From Leptodactylus fallax (taxonomy: Eukaryota; Chordata; Amphibia; Anura; Leptodactylidae), in NCBI GenBank assembly GCA_947044405.1, contig CAMRHE010000068.1, forward strand, positions 62,001 to 126,000: a stretch of DNA of 64,000 bases. Direction: 5' to 3'. Each line of letters opens with the position of its first letter. Position 1 is the stretch's first letter. A model generated the notes under the pieces. The model was not told the DNA's origin. It worked only from the letters and a program-made list of their open reading frames with translations, and searched no databases. This document shows positions 53,400-64,000 of this stretch, piece by piece. The position numbers and the translations under genes are program-made.

Positions 53400-53760
53400 T
53401 TTTTTATATTTTTTTTTTTTTTTGAATCCGGTATGAAAAAACAAAAAATTTAGAATTATTTTTTTGACAGTAACTAGTAAAGTTGTATCTTTCTTACTTT
53501 TTTTTCAGACATACTAATGCAATAAGTATGGAGGGATGAAAAAAAAATTAATTTCAAAAATTTTCATTTAGAAAATAAAACTATTTCCATTTTATTTTTT
53601 GTTTTATGAATTGACATAGGGTTAAGCAGACTTAGAGGGTAAATAAATATGAAAAATAAGACCTAAAAAAAATTATATTTTCTTCATCCCTTTACTTAAA
53701 TGATTTTTTTTTTTTTTTTTTTTGGAATTTTTTTGTAAAAAAAAAAAAAATTTATTTCAG
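53400..53760. repeat. A/T homopolymer-rich stretch in 3' UTR
   Basis: Many T runs (longest about 53706-53724) and an A run at about 53737-53749. Confidence 0.9.
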
Positions 53761-54223
53761 TATATGTATATCTATGGGTAAAGTGATAAGCACAGGTATA
53801 TTTTTACGTGGGTCTTAGAATGCAGACTATGTGCACAGTGCCTCAGGTATCTGCACCCCTTTAGCACATACATGTCCTCGCTCGGTACCTGCAGAGTAGA
53901 ATGGATTAGGCTAGCATTACTCTGGAGACCGTTACCATGGCATCCTGTATCTGCACCTGGCTCCCAGTGGTAGCACAAGCAGCAGCGATGCTGTATATAG
54001 ATATCGCAGGTGATGCTACCGTTTTCAATGTGCAAAAATAACCATCAACAAGCGCACCCCCCCCTCCCCTATTTACTTAATTATAGACTCGAAATGTCAC
54101 AGTGCCGGAGGTAAATAGGTTTTACGTGTATATACGGCTGATATATACACAGGCTGAGTCGCAATTTATAGATATTGAAAGATATGGGGCAAATGTATGA
54201 AACCGTACAAAACAAAAAAAATT

Positions 54224-54806
54224 GTTGCCCATAGCAACCAATCACATCGCAGCTTATATATCAAATTCTGCTCTTTACAAATAAAAACTGTGCAGTGATT
54301 GGTTACTATTACTAGGGATCGAACCGGTTCCTAACAAAATGGACTCATTACAAATCTTTAAAAAAATTTTTTCAAAATTTTCAGGGTTCGCACTCTATTA
54401 TACTCTGTGGTCTCTTAGCGGAGGCCCATGGGAGGTGCAGAAACATAATAAACACTGGTAATCACCTTCCCTTAACTCTCCTGGGCTCCTTCAGGGTCAT
54501 CTTAGGACCTCTTCTGGGCTCCTGGGTGACATCACAAATCCCGGGGGACTGGAGAGGCCCAATCATAGGCCTCTACAGTCCAAGGAGGCCGGAAGATGAT
54601 AGAAGAGGAACACGAGGGAGCCCAGGATTGGTGAGGGAAGGTGAGTATCAGATCTATTATAGGTCTGCTACCCCTTAGGCCTGCAATCTCTTCAGACCCC
54701 AGAGTATACTAATAGCACCTCCGGCTTGAAACAAGCAGACAAGCCTCATGAATATTCATGAAACGAATCTTGCCAGATTTGCCCATCTCTAGTTGCTATG
54801 GGCAAC
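54224..54806. mobile_element. Palindromic MITE split by a nested insertion
   Basis: Outer ends gttgcccatagcaaccaatc and ttgctatgggcaac belong to the family at 6049. The normal short element is opened near 54303-54310 by the element at 54311-54792. Confidence 0.7.
54311..54792. mobile_element. hAT-like non-autonomous element, nested
   Basis: Begins actagggatcgaaccggttc and ends gcccatctctag. Flanks ttactatt (54303-54310) and ttgctatg (54793-54800) match in 6 of 8 bases, consistent with a decayed 8-bp target duplication. Same family as 59598-59985. Confidence 0.6.
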
Positions 54807-55764
54807 AGAGATACTTTGCTACCTTAATTTTCTCCACAATTCTCTTGGTTGCCCTTGGAAACCGACAACAGTTAAGCTCCACCCTGCCGTCAGACATGTA
54901 ACCAAACAACTCAGCCCTATCTTTGTCACTGTGCGTTTAGCTCCCACAATGCACTGCTCTGTAAAATGGAGCATATACTGTATAAGACCCCTACATGTAG
55001 GCAACGGGGGTGACATTTTTGTATCCTGAGCTTCCCAATAAAGGGTTGTCATGGACAACCGGAAAGCACAAAACAGAGAAAGCACAAAGTAGCGCGCACA
55101 AGGATTATAAGGCAGAATCCATATTGACTAGGTCATGTGTTTGTGATGCTTCTGACTTATGAAACCAGCAGACGCTGGTCGATCTGTCTCTCAAGCATCC
55201 ATATTGGTGAAGTCCAAGTAGATCTTAAGATATTTACATCTCCATTTGCTTTACATGTTTAAATGTTACATCAGTTCTGACATTCTGTTTACAAACTGTA
55301 TCATAAGTCCCGCCCAGATCGAGGACTGCTGCAGTGTAAAGCATAGTGGAAAGAAACCAAAAATGAGAGCCAGCCCATCATCAGCTGTACCTCCCTCAAC
55401 TCCTCCCACAACATAGACCATTCCACCATGAAATATATCAAAAAACGAGATTTTCATACGACGATGAATAATACACTGCCAGTGACGTCATGTGGTTTAC
55501 AATTTTTTGACTTTGCCTTTACAATGATGGACCAAATATAAGGTTTAAAGGGACCAGTGATTTACATTCCTATAGAAATGGCCCTCGCCATGTGCAGTGC
55601 AAGCAGATATAGCAGGATATATACCGTACATTTATATAGAATATTTTTTGTATATCAGTCCTACCTCCATCGCAGTCATAAAATATATTTGGATAATATG
55701 GTGCCAAATAATACGAGAAAGTAAAATTCCTTTAATCTAGGGGGTAGCGTGAGTGTGAAAAACT

Positions 55765-55865
55765 GAAACAGCGCCAATCCTGTCTGTAGGCTTTGCGTGG
55801 TATTACAGCACAGCTCCATTTACTTGGACTGCAGTACCGGAGACAGGAAAGTGGCGCTGTTTCTG
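55765..55865 (+). repeat. Dispersed family B palindrome
   Basis: cagcgccaatcctgtctgta, ggtattacagcacagctcc, then gactgcagtacc and gtggcgctg. Confidence 0.6.
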
Positions 55866-58174
55866 GACAAAAAGTTGACCAACATATTTTCATATATATT
55901 TTACTGAGGGTTCCCCAACTGGAAAAAAATACCATCATACGTTAGGACATACTGAATCCCACGTACTCAACTTATCTGTGGTGCTGCTGGGAAAGGCTGG
56001 GCCGCATACATATCAGATACCACTACCTCAATCCTCCTGAAACAGTGACCCTAACATTACCCGTTTTCTTCAAAAAGCTCCATTAGTATTTTTTGTAAAT
56101 TTTCTTCAAATTTACCTAATCTAGCTTAGCTCAATTCTCACCCAGATCAATTTATCACCAAGCAATGCTCAAAAAGAAATGATGATACTAAAAAAATTAC
56201 AAAAACAAAAAATTTCAGGGGCAAAGGGTGAAAGTTGGTCTTTGGAGAGGTGCTCTAATCTGGTTAATGGGGGTCTGCAATGGGGTAACTGGTGTGTCCA
56301 AAAATTGACACTTTCAGAGGCGAACTCACAGTCCCCACATGTCGCGGGCCAATAGTCTGTCCAATGCCCAACACTTTCTCCGTACATTATGGATTATTCG
56401 AGACTAATTTGTAGGTTTGAGATTATGGCCAAATACAACATTCGGCCCCCAAGTCCTGATGCATGGCCCCAATGGATTCAGGTTTTAGTCTGTCACACCA
56501 AAAATATCAAGGTCAACAACTAAAACCTAAAGTAGGTTCCATAGCAGTCCTAAGAACCGGAACCTACGAGACTTCTACAGGAAATTTTTGTTTTTTTCAC
56601 CCATGAAGTTACACGTCTTTCTGATTCATTTTTGAGTGGTTTCAGAATTCCCCAACAGTTTCATAGATCGATGTAAAAATTGTCTTTCCCATCAGTTGCT
56701 TTCGTTGAGCATCTCTAGCCGTGGCCCCGTGGTCGTCCCTCCCGCCTGTTTTTGTGCAGAAGAGTAGATCGAGAGCCTCATCCCTTTCATTAGCAACGCT
56801 AGATATGGTGGTAAAAATTTTTCTATGAAATGTTAGCGTGTTCTCACAACGTCTCAGTTTTTGTATTTCCATTGACACTTCCTCTCTTCCAGAAAACAGA
56901 ATTTTTGGGTTTTGCCCCTCGTACCCCACATATGATACATTGTAACGTGTATATAGTCTATACATATATACAGCCAGCGTGTTGTAAATATATCTGAATG
57001 TGTCTCACGGTTCTGTAAGCAGCAACGCTTGTGATGTTCCATAATTGACGGGTGACTACTCCGGATTGTGATGTACTAATGGCCGTAAAATTGGAATCTT
57101 TTTATTTTTTATTATTTTATATTTTTGAGGTTTTTTTTTTTCTGATCAGTGGCTTAGTGATTTAGATGTGTGATGTAGCCGAGAGATTAGGAGCTAAAGT
57201 AGCGCTTATTAGGTAACGTGGCATGTTCCAGCAGTAGAGACTGATAAGGTTAGTAAAAAAAAATTAGCACAGTCGTTGGTAATTTACAAAGTTGATTTGG
57301 TAATTGTCGTTAACTTTTTTTTTCCTTCAAGGAGAGTGTCCCATTACACTGGCCAGGAAAGTGTATTATGGTCAGGCTGGTAGATTTTTTTTTTTGTCCA
57401 AAATGGACTCTCGTAGGTTGTCTGACCCTGGACTGGGAAATTCAGGCTCCCTTTAAGGTTCACCTCATTAACTAGCCCCTTTAATAGTGCCCAACTGGGA
57501 CACTACAGATAGCAAATTTGTAATAATGGCCTGTAATTCCCTTTTCCTGCCTGCAGGGTCTAAAAAAATGTTCAGAACCTCCTCAGTCCATCTAGTGTAA
57601 AACTGTAAATGGTAGAGAGGGAGGAGGGGGATGCAGCTGCAGCTGTGAGAGGGGAGCAGAAGTCTGGAGACATTAAGTTTTTCCTAGTGGTTACTCCTTA
57701 AATTCTACCTCACTATCTTGTATCTTGGTAGTCTTTTTGTCCAGCCACTAGTACATCTAAAAACAGCACCTGGTGGTTATCTCTATGCACAGATTTCCTC
57801 CAGCCAGGAAATAAGAGCCAGGCCCCGCCCCTTCAAGTTCAGCTGAGTCATGTGACAACAAAGCCCCTCCCAGGAAGGAAAGTAAAATATAAAATTGTGA
57901 TTGAAGATGATGTAATATAAGACAAAACTATAATGTATAAAAGATAATGGGATGTTGATATTGTAGAATTTTTTGGCCCTTTCCTCGCTGGTCTCTTACA
58001 GGATATCATCAGTATAACATTTGCGAATAACTGGAGATTTCCTTTAAAAGGAAGGTAAGTGGTAAATTTCAACTTCTACCTACATAACTTGACCAAATCT
58101 AAATTAAACCAACTCAAAAGAGTAGCTGAGAGACATTCCCAAGTAAATAAGCTGTGTAGGATTAGAAAACATGA

Positions 58175-58835
58175 CCTAAAAGAGCGCCACTCTTGTCTAC
58201 AGGCCATATCTGGTATTGCATCTCAGTTCAGTCCATGTGATTGGGACCAAACTGCCCTATCAAACACTCTTTGGCTACTTTCTATCTGAACAGCGCCACT
58301 CTTGTGCACAGGCCATGTTTGCTATTGCAGCTCAGCCCCATTCAAGTGAATGGGATATAGCTGCCATACCAGAATGACAGTGGCTACTTTCTGCCTGAGA
58401 TGGTACCATTCTTGTCCACACAGTGTTTATAATATTACAGCTCAGCCCAATTCAAGTGAATACAACTGAGCTGCAATACCAGACATACAGTGGTTACTTT
58501 CTACCTGAAATGGTGCCACTAATGTCCACAGTCTGTTTTTGGTATTGCAGCTCAACCCCATTCAAGTGAATGTGACTGTGCTACCATACCAGACACACAG
58601 TAGTTACTTTATCCCTGAGCAGCACCACTCTCGTCCACAGCCTTTTTATGGTATTGCAGCTCAGCCCCATTCAAGTAAATACAACTGAACTGCAAAACCA
58701 GACATACAGTCTTTACTTTCTACCTGAAACAGTGCCACTTATGTCCGCAGGCTGTGTTTGGTATTGCAATCCATTCAAATGAATAGGCCTGAGCTGCAAT
58801 ACCGGACCCAACCTGTGGATAAGAATGGCGCTGCA
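58175..58835 (+). repeat. Tandem array of family B, about 110-bp unit, 6 copies
   Basis: Units start cgccactcttgtccacagg at about 58182, 58290, 58402, 58512, 58619 and 58731. Each holds the palindrome ttgcagctcagccccattc / gaatgggactgagctgcaa. Confidence 0.9.
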
Positions 58836-59291
58836 GATGCCATGTTTTTCTAATCTTATGCGGCAATTTTAACCCTTTCAGTGTATTCGTATCATCCCTT
58901 AGAGAAATTACATATATATGGCGAATTCCCGACCAATATGGGAGTTATACTTGTGTAAATGGATTGACAATGTCCGTCCTGTGTTATATTTTATTTTTAT
59001 TCTTTTTAGCTAAAATTTGCTTAATTGCGTAGATTGTTAATCGGATGGCTAATACGTGAGATCGCCCCGGCCTCCCGTGTTTGTCATGTTGACATGTAGG
59101 ACCTCTCCTTTGTGCCGTGTGCTGTTAACGTGTAAAACTTCTGCCTTTGAGATTTGTAGAAAGTTGCTCTGATGCTCTCAAACCGTGTCACATCATTTTC
59201 TGTAACTTATGTATAAATCTGGAAATTCTTTATACATGACGATATGAATATAATATAATTTGCTAAGTGTCGTACCTCGGATGTACATATT

Positions 59292-59297
59292 AATAAA
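59292..59297 (+). promoter_or_regulatory. Candidate distal poly(A) signal
   Basis: AATAAA at 59292-59297 lies in an AT-rich, repeat-free segment 6.8 kb after the slc1a2 stop. A G/T-containing stretch follows at about 59370-59395, further downstream than usual. Alternatives at 53574 and 55037 would give 3' UTRs of about 1.1 and 2.6 kb. More than one may be used. Confidence 0.4.
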
Positions 59298-59489
59298 TGT
59301 TGGTATATAAAGCCTTGCGACCCCGACTGTCTTCATTCCGTCACATGGGAAAGGCTGGGAGGGAAGGCATGGTATACGCTATGGTATATGTTGGAAACAC
59401 AGGTGAGGTGCTGGTATAAGCCATCTTGATGGAATTCATATTTCAAGATCTCTGCTTGCTGAAGGTTAACACAGCCCCAGCACTTCCCA

Positions 59490-59580
59490 AAGCTGAGGGT
59501 TTGTTACAGTTGTATTCAGCCTATGACCTGCCTGGACTTCAGGTTAACATATTTTACTGCACTGATACATTGTAACAAAC
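59490..59580. repeat. Half copy of the 59994-60171 palindrome family
   Basis: agctgagggtttgttacagt then tgtattcagcc and actgcactgatacattgtaa repeat at 59994 and 60075. Confidence 0.6.
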
Positions 59581-59597
59581 AGATGTGTGCTACTGAT

Positions 59598-59985
59598 TAG
59601 AGATGAGCAGACCGGTTTGAAACGAGCCGGGTTCATTTGGAATTTTCACCTGTCCTCGCCTCTGCTGGACTCCATTACACCTCCTGGGTGATGTCACTAG
59701 TCTCGGGTCTATGATTGGGCTTAAGAGGTCATGTGAGGCCCATGATGTCACTCAGGAGGCCGGATGAGGCCAGAAGATAACCAAAGAAGCCCAGAAGAGG
59801 TGAGGAAAGCGGAGAATAAGGGTTTATTAGATTTCTGCACCTCCCTTGGACCTCCACTTTGGGGTCACCCCAGAATATAATAATAGCACATCTGGTTCCG
59901 ATCAAACAAGTTCAGACCGAAACAAAATAGGCGTACGAACCTCATGAATATTTCTAAAATTTATCTTGCAAATTGCCCATCTCTA
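59598..59985. mobile_element. hAT-like non-autonomous element
   Basis: Starts tagagatgagca and ends gcccatctcta, with aaccgggttcattt-like and cctcatgaatatt shared with the copy at 54311-54792. It lies between a half and a full copy of the 59994 family. No clean target duplication. Confidence 0.65.
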
Positions 59986-59993
59986 CATCTTAC

Positions 59994-60171
59994 AGCTGAG
60001 GGTTTGCTACAGTTGTATCCAGTCTAGATATTCCTCTGTGACCAAAACAGTCCAAGCTACAGGCTAATACATTTCACCTGCACTGATACATTGTAGCAAA
60101 TAATTTATGCTGCTATTTGTATCTCACAGGGGATTTTCTGGACTGGATACAATTGTAGCAAACTCCCAGCT
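59994..60171. mobile_element. MITE with about 31-bp TIRs
   Basis: Arms 59994-60024 (gtttgctacagttgtatcca then gtc) and 60141-60171 (gactggatacaattgtagca then aactcccagc) pair with three mismatches. Confidence 0.75.
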
Positions 60172-61037
60172 ATGAAACATGTTAGATCTATATGGGTTTC
60201 GGTCTCATGATATAAAAAGTATTGTTTTCATTCACATTTTCCAATCTGTTTTTATTTTCTGATGGTAGATTTTTATTATTCTGTTTCCTGCACATGATTA
60301 TAGGAGCAGCCATCTTGCCTGAGCTTCTCCTCTGCTAACAGCATTTAGTGATCTGCTTTACAGCACGGTCATGGCCATAGGCAGCAATAGTCTGGAGCTG
60401 ACTCTATGGGAAAGTTATCTATAGAGGTGTTATAGAGGTTAAATGAGGTGACCGCTGCAAAGGAAACCCCTACAGAATTGGCAAGTGTTATTAGGTTTAG
60501 TGGCCAGAGTGAAAATTACTATTATTATGATAGTGACAAGGCCATTTTCTGGTGACACATCCCCTTTAACTAGGTACATGGCTGGAAGTGGATGTGTCTT
60601 TACCAACTCAATAGTTACAATTCGCTGTAATATACAGAAACCCCATTCCGCACCCCTCGTCTGCTCCATCCATCAGGCTCCTCTGTTTTTGTACTCAAGT
60701 GAACTGTAGAACAAGTAAACATCTCCACTAGCCCTGTATAAAGCTGGGGCGCTGCCATACTCCCACCGCCATCTACCCAGGTTCAGTTAAGCCCTACTCA
60801 TAGCACCCTGAATCCATGCCACCATTAGAAGCCATGGAAAGTCATGACAGTCATAGAAGAGTTAAGAGGATGACTCCGTAGACTGCCAGTAGTTCTGGTG
60901 TTTTTTTCCACAATAAAGCCTCATTCTTCAGCGAAAGGCTTTATTGTCCAGCTGGCACTGGGCCTGGGAAGCTGAGGTCTATTAGTGTGTTTGCTATGAA
61001 AAGAAGAACCAATGTTGGTGGCCGGCTATGCTCTACA

Positions 61038-61285
61038 GTAATGGTCTCCAACCTGTGGCTCCCCAGCTGTTGCACAACTACTACCCCCAGCATCAATCTA
61101 CGAATAGCCACTGGCCATGGAACAAATGGAAGTTAAAGACCACGGAGATACAGGTGAAGAATCTAGAGAAGGTTACTACACATCCCTTGGACAAACCAGT
61201 TTAGATATTACTCTATAGCAGTGGTCTTCAACCTGCTACTATCCAGATGTGGCCCAACTACAACTTCTCAAAGGTCTCAACACCT
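61038..61285 (+). repeat. Two copies of a short dispersed repeat
   Basis: taatggtctccaacctgtgg with ccccagctgttgcacaacta at 61038, and cagtggtcttcaacctgct with cagatgtggcccaactacaa at 61218. Confidence 0.55.
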
Positions 61286-61314
61286 TCTGGCTGATCCAAA
61301 ACATTTGTAAGGCC

Positions 61315-61492
61315 TGGTTCACATCTGCGTTCGGGTCACCCAAGCGGACTCCCCAAATGGAAACCTATACGCATAAAAAAGCGGTTTACCTGGGAAACCC
61401 GAGGATCCCATAGACTATAATGGGGTCCGTGTGGTTTCCGCTCGGTTTCCGCACGAAACATGCGGAGAGGAAACCGCATTTTATGCGTATAG
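61315..61492 (+). mobile_element. Candidate MITE of the CTAGGTTCACA family
   Basis: Starts tggttcacatctgcgttcgg as at 6789. An inner pair tatacgcataaaaaagcgg / ccgcattttatgcgtata gives a hairpin at about 61366-61490. Confidence 0.5.
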
Positions 61493-64000
61493 CCTCACTC
61501 TGATCTAAGAGAACCAATAAAATATCTAGAACCAAAGATGTTTTTGAGATTGTAAGGATTTCATCCCCTGCACTGAGGAGACTTGGTTGACATCCAGTGA
61601 GCACCCTCTTATACTGAGGAAATTAAGTTGAGATCTAGTAAGAAAATGAGTTTGTAGTCACAATTTGCATAAAATCTTCATCCTTTGAGGTCCAGCTCAC
61701 AGAACTGTTGCCAAGCATGTTTTGCCTTCCACCCATATATCTACATAGTTTTTCCCATTGGGCCTCCATTTTTAAGGTTTTGTGGGATACCTGTAGCAGT
61801 TCGGCTTGCATCAATGGTAGGACGAGAGGTACAAATGTGACGTAGACGGGGTTGGGACAATTTCTCTTGGTGCCCAAGGCAGGGGTTTCAGAATGCATGC
61901 CCTTTCCCTTGGTCCCAATATTATTATAGAGGATGGGTACTCCACCCTCCATCCCTTCACTATCAATTTCTAAGGCTTTGTTCATCCCATGACGCCATTG
62001 GCAGTCACCTACTCCACCTACTCATCTTGACTGTCCCAGCCTGTAGACACTTTTTGTTTTTTAAAGTTGGAAACTGTAAAATTCATATACAAAAATAAAC
62101 TAAATATCTGGAAACAAAATTTCTTTATCAGATGAAAAACATTCAGAATCAAAAATAGTTGCTTCAAAAAGTTGCATTAATGTCATAAACAAAAACTCTA
62201 AGAAGCCCAGTAATGTGAGCAAGATGCTACGAGCTGAATCATAGGCATTAGGAAAAACTTACAAGTGTGTGTACATGTTGCTGCCCTACCACACACAAAA
62301 CCTCATTGTATCCTGTTCAGTTATCGGAATGACAAGTGAGAAACAGCGGCCTTCCCCACAATATTGAGAAATGTACATGTGGGCCGTTACAGAAGTCCCC
62401 CGACCTAACCAATACTGAACTTTTTCCCTTCTGAACTTTTAAGTCAAAAGGAAAAAAATACAATTTTCACCTTTTGCACTTTCTACAGTCATCTGTCAGA
62501 CTCAGACCCAAGATATCTACGACTTCTGCTGAGATAGTCGCTTCTTCTCTCTTGGCCACAAAGCAAAAAATTAACTAAACAATCCGAAATTTGATGTCAG
62601 ATCTGTATCAAATTTACAGATGTGAGAAAGTATGAGAACAGGGGCCAGAATATCATATCTTTAACTTGTACAGCGACACATGGGCCCAATGGGCTAGGGA
62701 GGCCATTGCCACCTCAAAAATGGCTTTCTACTCTCAAATTTCATGTTTAAGAGGCCCATATACAGTGACAACCAGTGGCCTCCAGGAGATGTTCCAACCA
62801 TCCTGGGAATCCTTTTTATCTAGGAGCCTTCTGAATATTTTGCAAAAGTTGGCAAGTAGGAATATAACCACATTTTAACATCTGTCGTACACTCGCAAGA
62901 ACCAGAACCCTCAAGGTCCTACTGAACTGAACACAGACCACCATAGAACAATGTTGGCTCAGTAACGAGACTTCGAGTAACCAGAAAATACAACTATTTC
63001 CCATGGTGGAAGTGCCCATCGCGGTGCCAAAAATCTTACTTTTCTGATGAGCAACAATTGTTTACGGAAAGCTGCCTACCCACCCAGGAACCTGTTCAGA
63101 TATTGACTTACTATAGAAAAACTTACTATACAGGTTCCTGGGTGGGTCATCATGACCACTACTGCCTTACACCTAAGCATACAAAAAGGTTCCAGGAGTG
63201 GCCCTCCACCAAACACCCAAGGATCCCCAGATTGGAAGAGGCCAATTGAGAAGTGACTTTGCTAATACTGTACAGTATGTTCTACAGAGTCTCCAAGATT
63301 CTACAAGATGCAATATTGTATGTACAGTAGTAATATTCCTCCTAAGGGTGCGTGGGAGTTCACATCTTGTGTGAGAGTTCACAACTTTCTGTAAATGACT
63401 AATTTCTGATAAATAATAGACACGTTCTTTCCTCTCCCCGGCAATTGTTTCAACAGATAGACCTGGAGGAGCAGAGTTCTGCTTGCCAAAAGTAAAAACA
63501 AAACCACTGGATCTCCATCCAACCTTAATGCCCCAGTTCAGGTGTTATAGTATAATTTCCCCGATGTAGGTATGAGCAAATATACAACCAAAATAATTCT
63601 TGTTCCAACGCATCTAAGATAATAATAAAAGCAAAAAAAACTGTAGGTGTCTCCATGGAAACAGACTACAAACACCCTGTGTAGTCTGATCTTCAAGTCA
63701 TGATGAGTTACTCCTTAACATTTGTCTCAGAGGCCTGGAGAAACACATTGATGCAGGATCAGGCTGGGTTCACACTTGCCCATGTACTCCATTTGGGACC
63801 CTAGTGTTAGATTATGCAATGGTTTATTGTAGCCTGTACATATAACAAATAGATTTTTGTGCCCGCTCCCCACTTGCCCCCAATCTAAAAGAAGTCACAT
63901 CGGAGTCTGGTGCCCAATTTTCCTAATAGCCATAGACTGGAAAACTTTAACACTTATGCAAAGAAGACAGCAATAGTCTGGAGCCGACTCATTGAGGTCT

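Larger units (their letters stand above)
52484..59310 (+). other. slc1a2: Probable long 3' UTR of slc1a2
   Basis: No gene is recognised here. Mammalian SLC1A2 has a 3' UTR of many kilobases, so a long one is expected. AATAAA signals are seen at 53574, 55037 and 59292. The 59140-59330 stretch, AT-rich and free of recognisable repeats with AATAAA at 59292, is the best terminal candidate. The block holds homopolymer A/T runs (53400-53760), a nested MITE/hAT insertion (54224-54806), a family B palindrome (55765-55865) and a 110-bp tandem array (58175-58835). 56640-57060 and 58840-59330 are unique-looking. The extent is inferred, not shown. Confidence 0.45.
59311..64000. other. Region downstream of slc1a2, no gene recognised
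   Basis: In mammals CD44 lies tail-to-tail with SLC1A2; no CD44 exon was recognised here. The 116-codon minus ORF at 61635-61985 has no family features. Holds the elements listed at 59598, 59994 and 61038-61500. 61990-63750 looks unique, with a short repeat ccaggaacctgttcagata / caggttcctgggtgg near 63080-63145. Confidence 0.4.

Noticed and set aside
61635..61985. 116-codon minus-strand ORF, considered as a CD44 or other neighbour exon
   Set aside because: No similarity to any family I know, no convincing splice sites.

Overview
This is vertebrate nuclear DNA. It has split genes with GT-AG introns, no operons and no bacterial-type gene density. The abundance of Tc1-like transposons, fold-back MITEs (several with TTAA targets) and degenerate minisatellites is most like an anuran amphibian genome. 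The frog assignment is an inference from repeat style; no species can be named from the sequence.

One host gene is recognised: slc1a2 (EAAT2/GLT-1, the high-affinity glial glutamate transporter), on the + strand. Ten coding exons, numbered 2-11 after mammalian SLC1A2, lie at 30702-30841, 31368-31520, 35518-35768, 36107-36263, 36944-37070, 39608-39841, 44668-44862, 45146-45280, 45858-46086 and 52415-52483. All have consensus GT-AG borders and compatible phases. Exon 1 (about 17 coding bases) was not found and should lie upstream, so positions 1-30701 are read as intron 1. The predicted protein is about 568 residues, against 574 in human. The 52484 to about 59310 stretch is probably a long 3' UTR, and 59311-64000 is downstream sequence without a recognisable gene.

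The most interesting host signal is at the exon 10 donor. Reading through it adds a conserved alternative C-terminus ending in DIETCI, the hallmark of the GLT-1b isoform, so the weak GTACCA donor also encodes protein.

Intron 1 carries three full-length Tc1/mariner elements. One (15716-17313) is an IR/DR element with a broken transposase. One (21840-23406) has an intact DD35E transposase reading frame. One (24647-26275) is an IR/DR element with a frameshift and a nonsense codon. The last two are inserted into a single degenerate 24-bp minisatellite (about 21489-26460).

A 97-bp satellite occurs twice, about 36 kb apart: near 12205-13262 in intron 1 and at 49605-50293 in intron 10. In the second place it sits between inverted repeats that look like MITE ends. 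Other tandem arrays have units of about 25, 29, 84, 91, 110 and 162 bp. Dispersed families include long fold-back elements (18081-18460, 43200-43515, 47449-47793, 48354-48686), a tRNA-derived SINE (38583-38775), hAT-like elements (one nested inside a MITE at 54224-54806), and three recurrent short families called A, B and C here.
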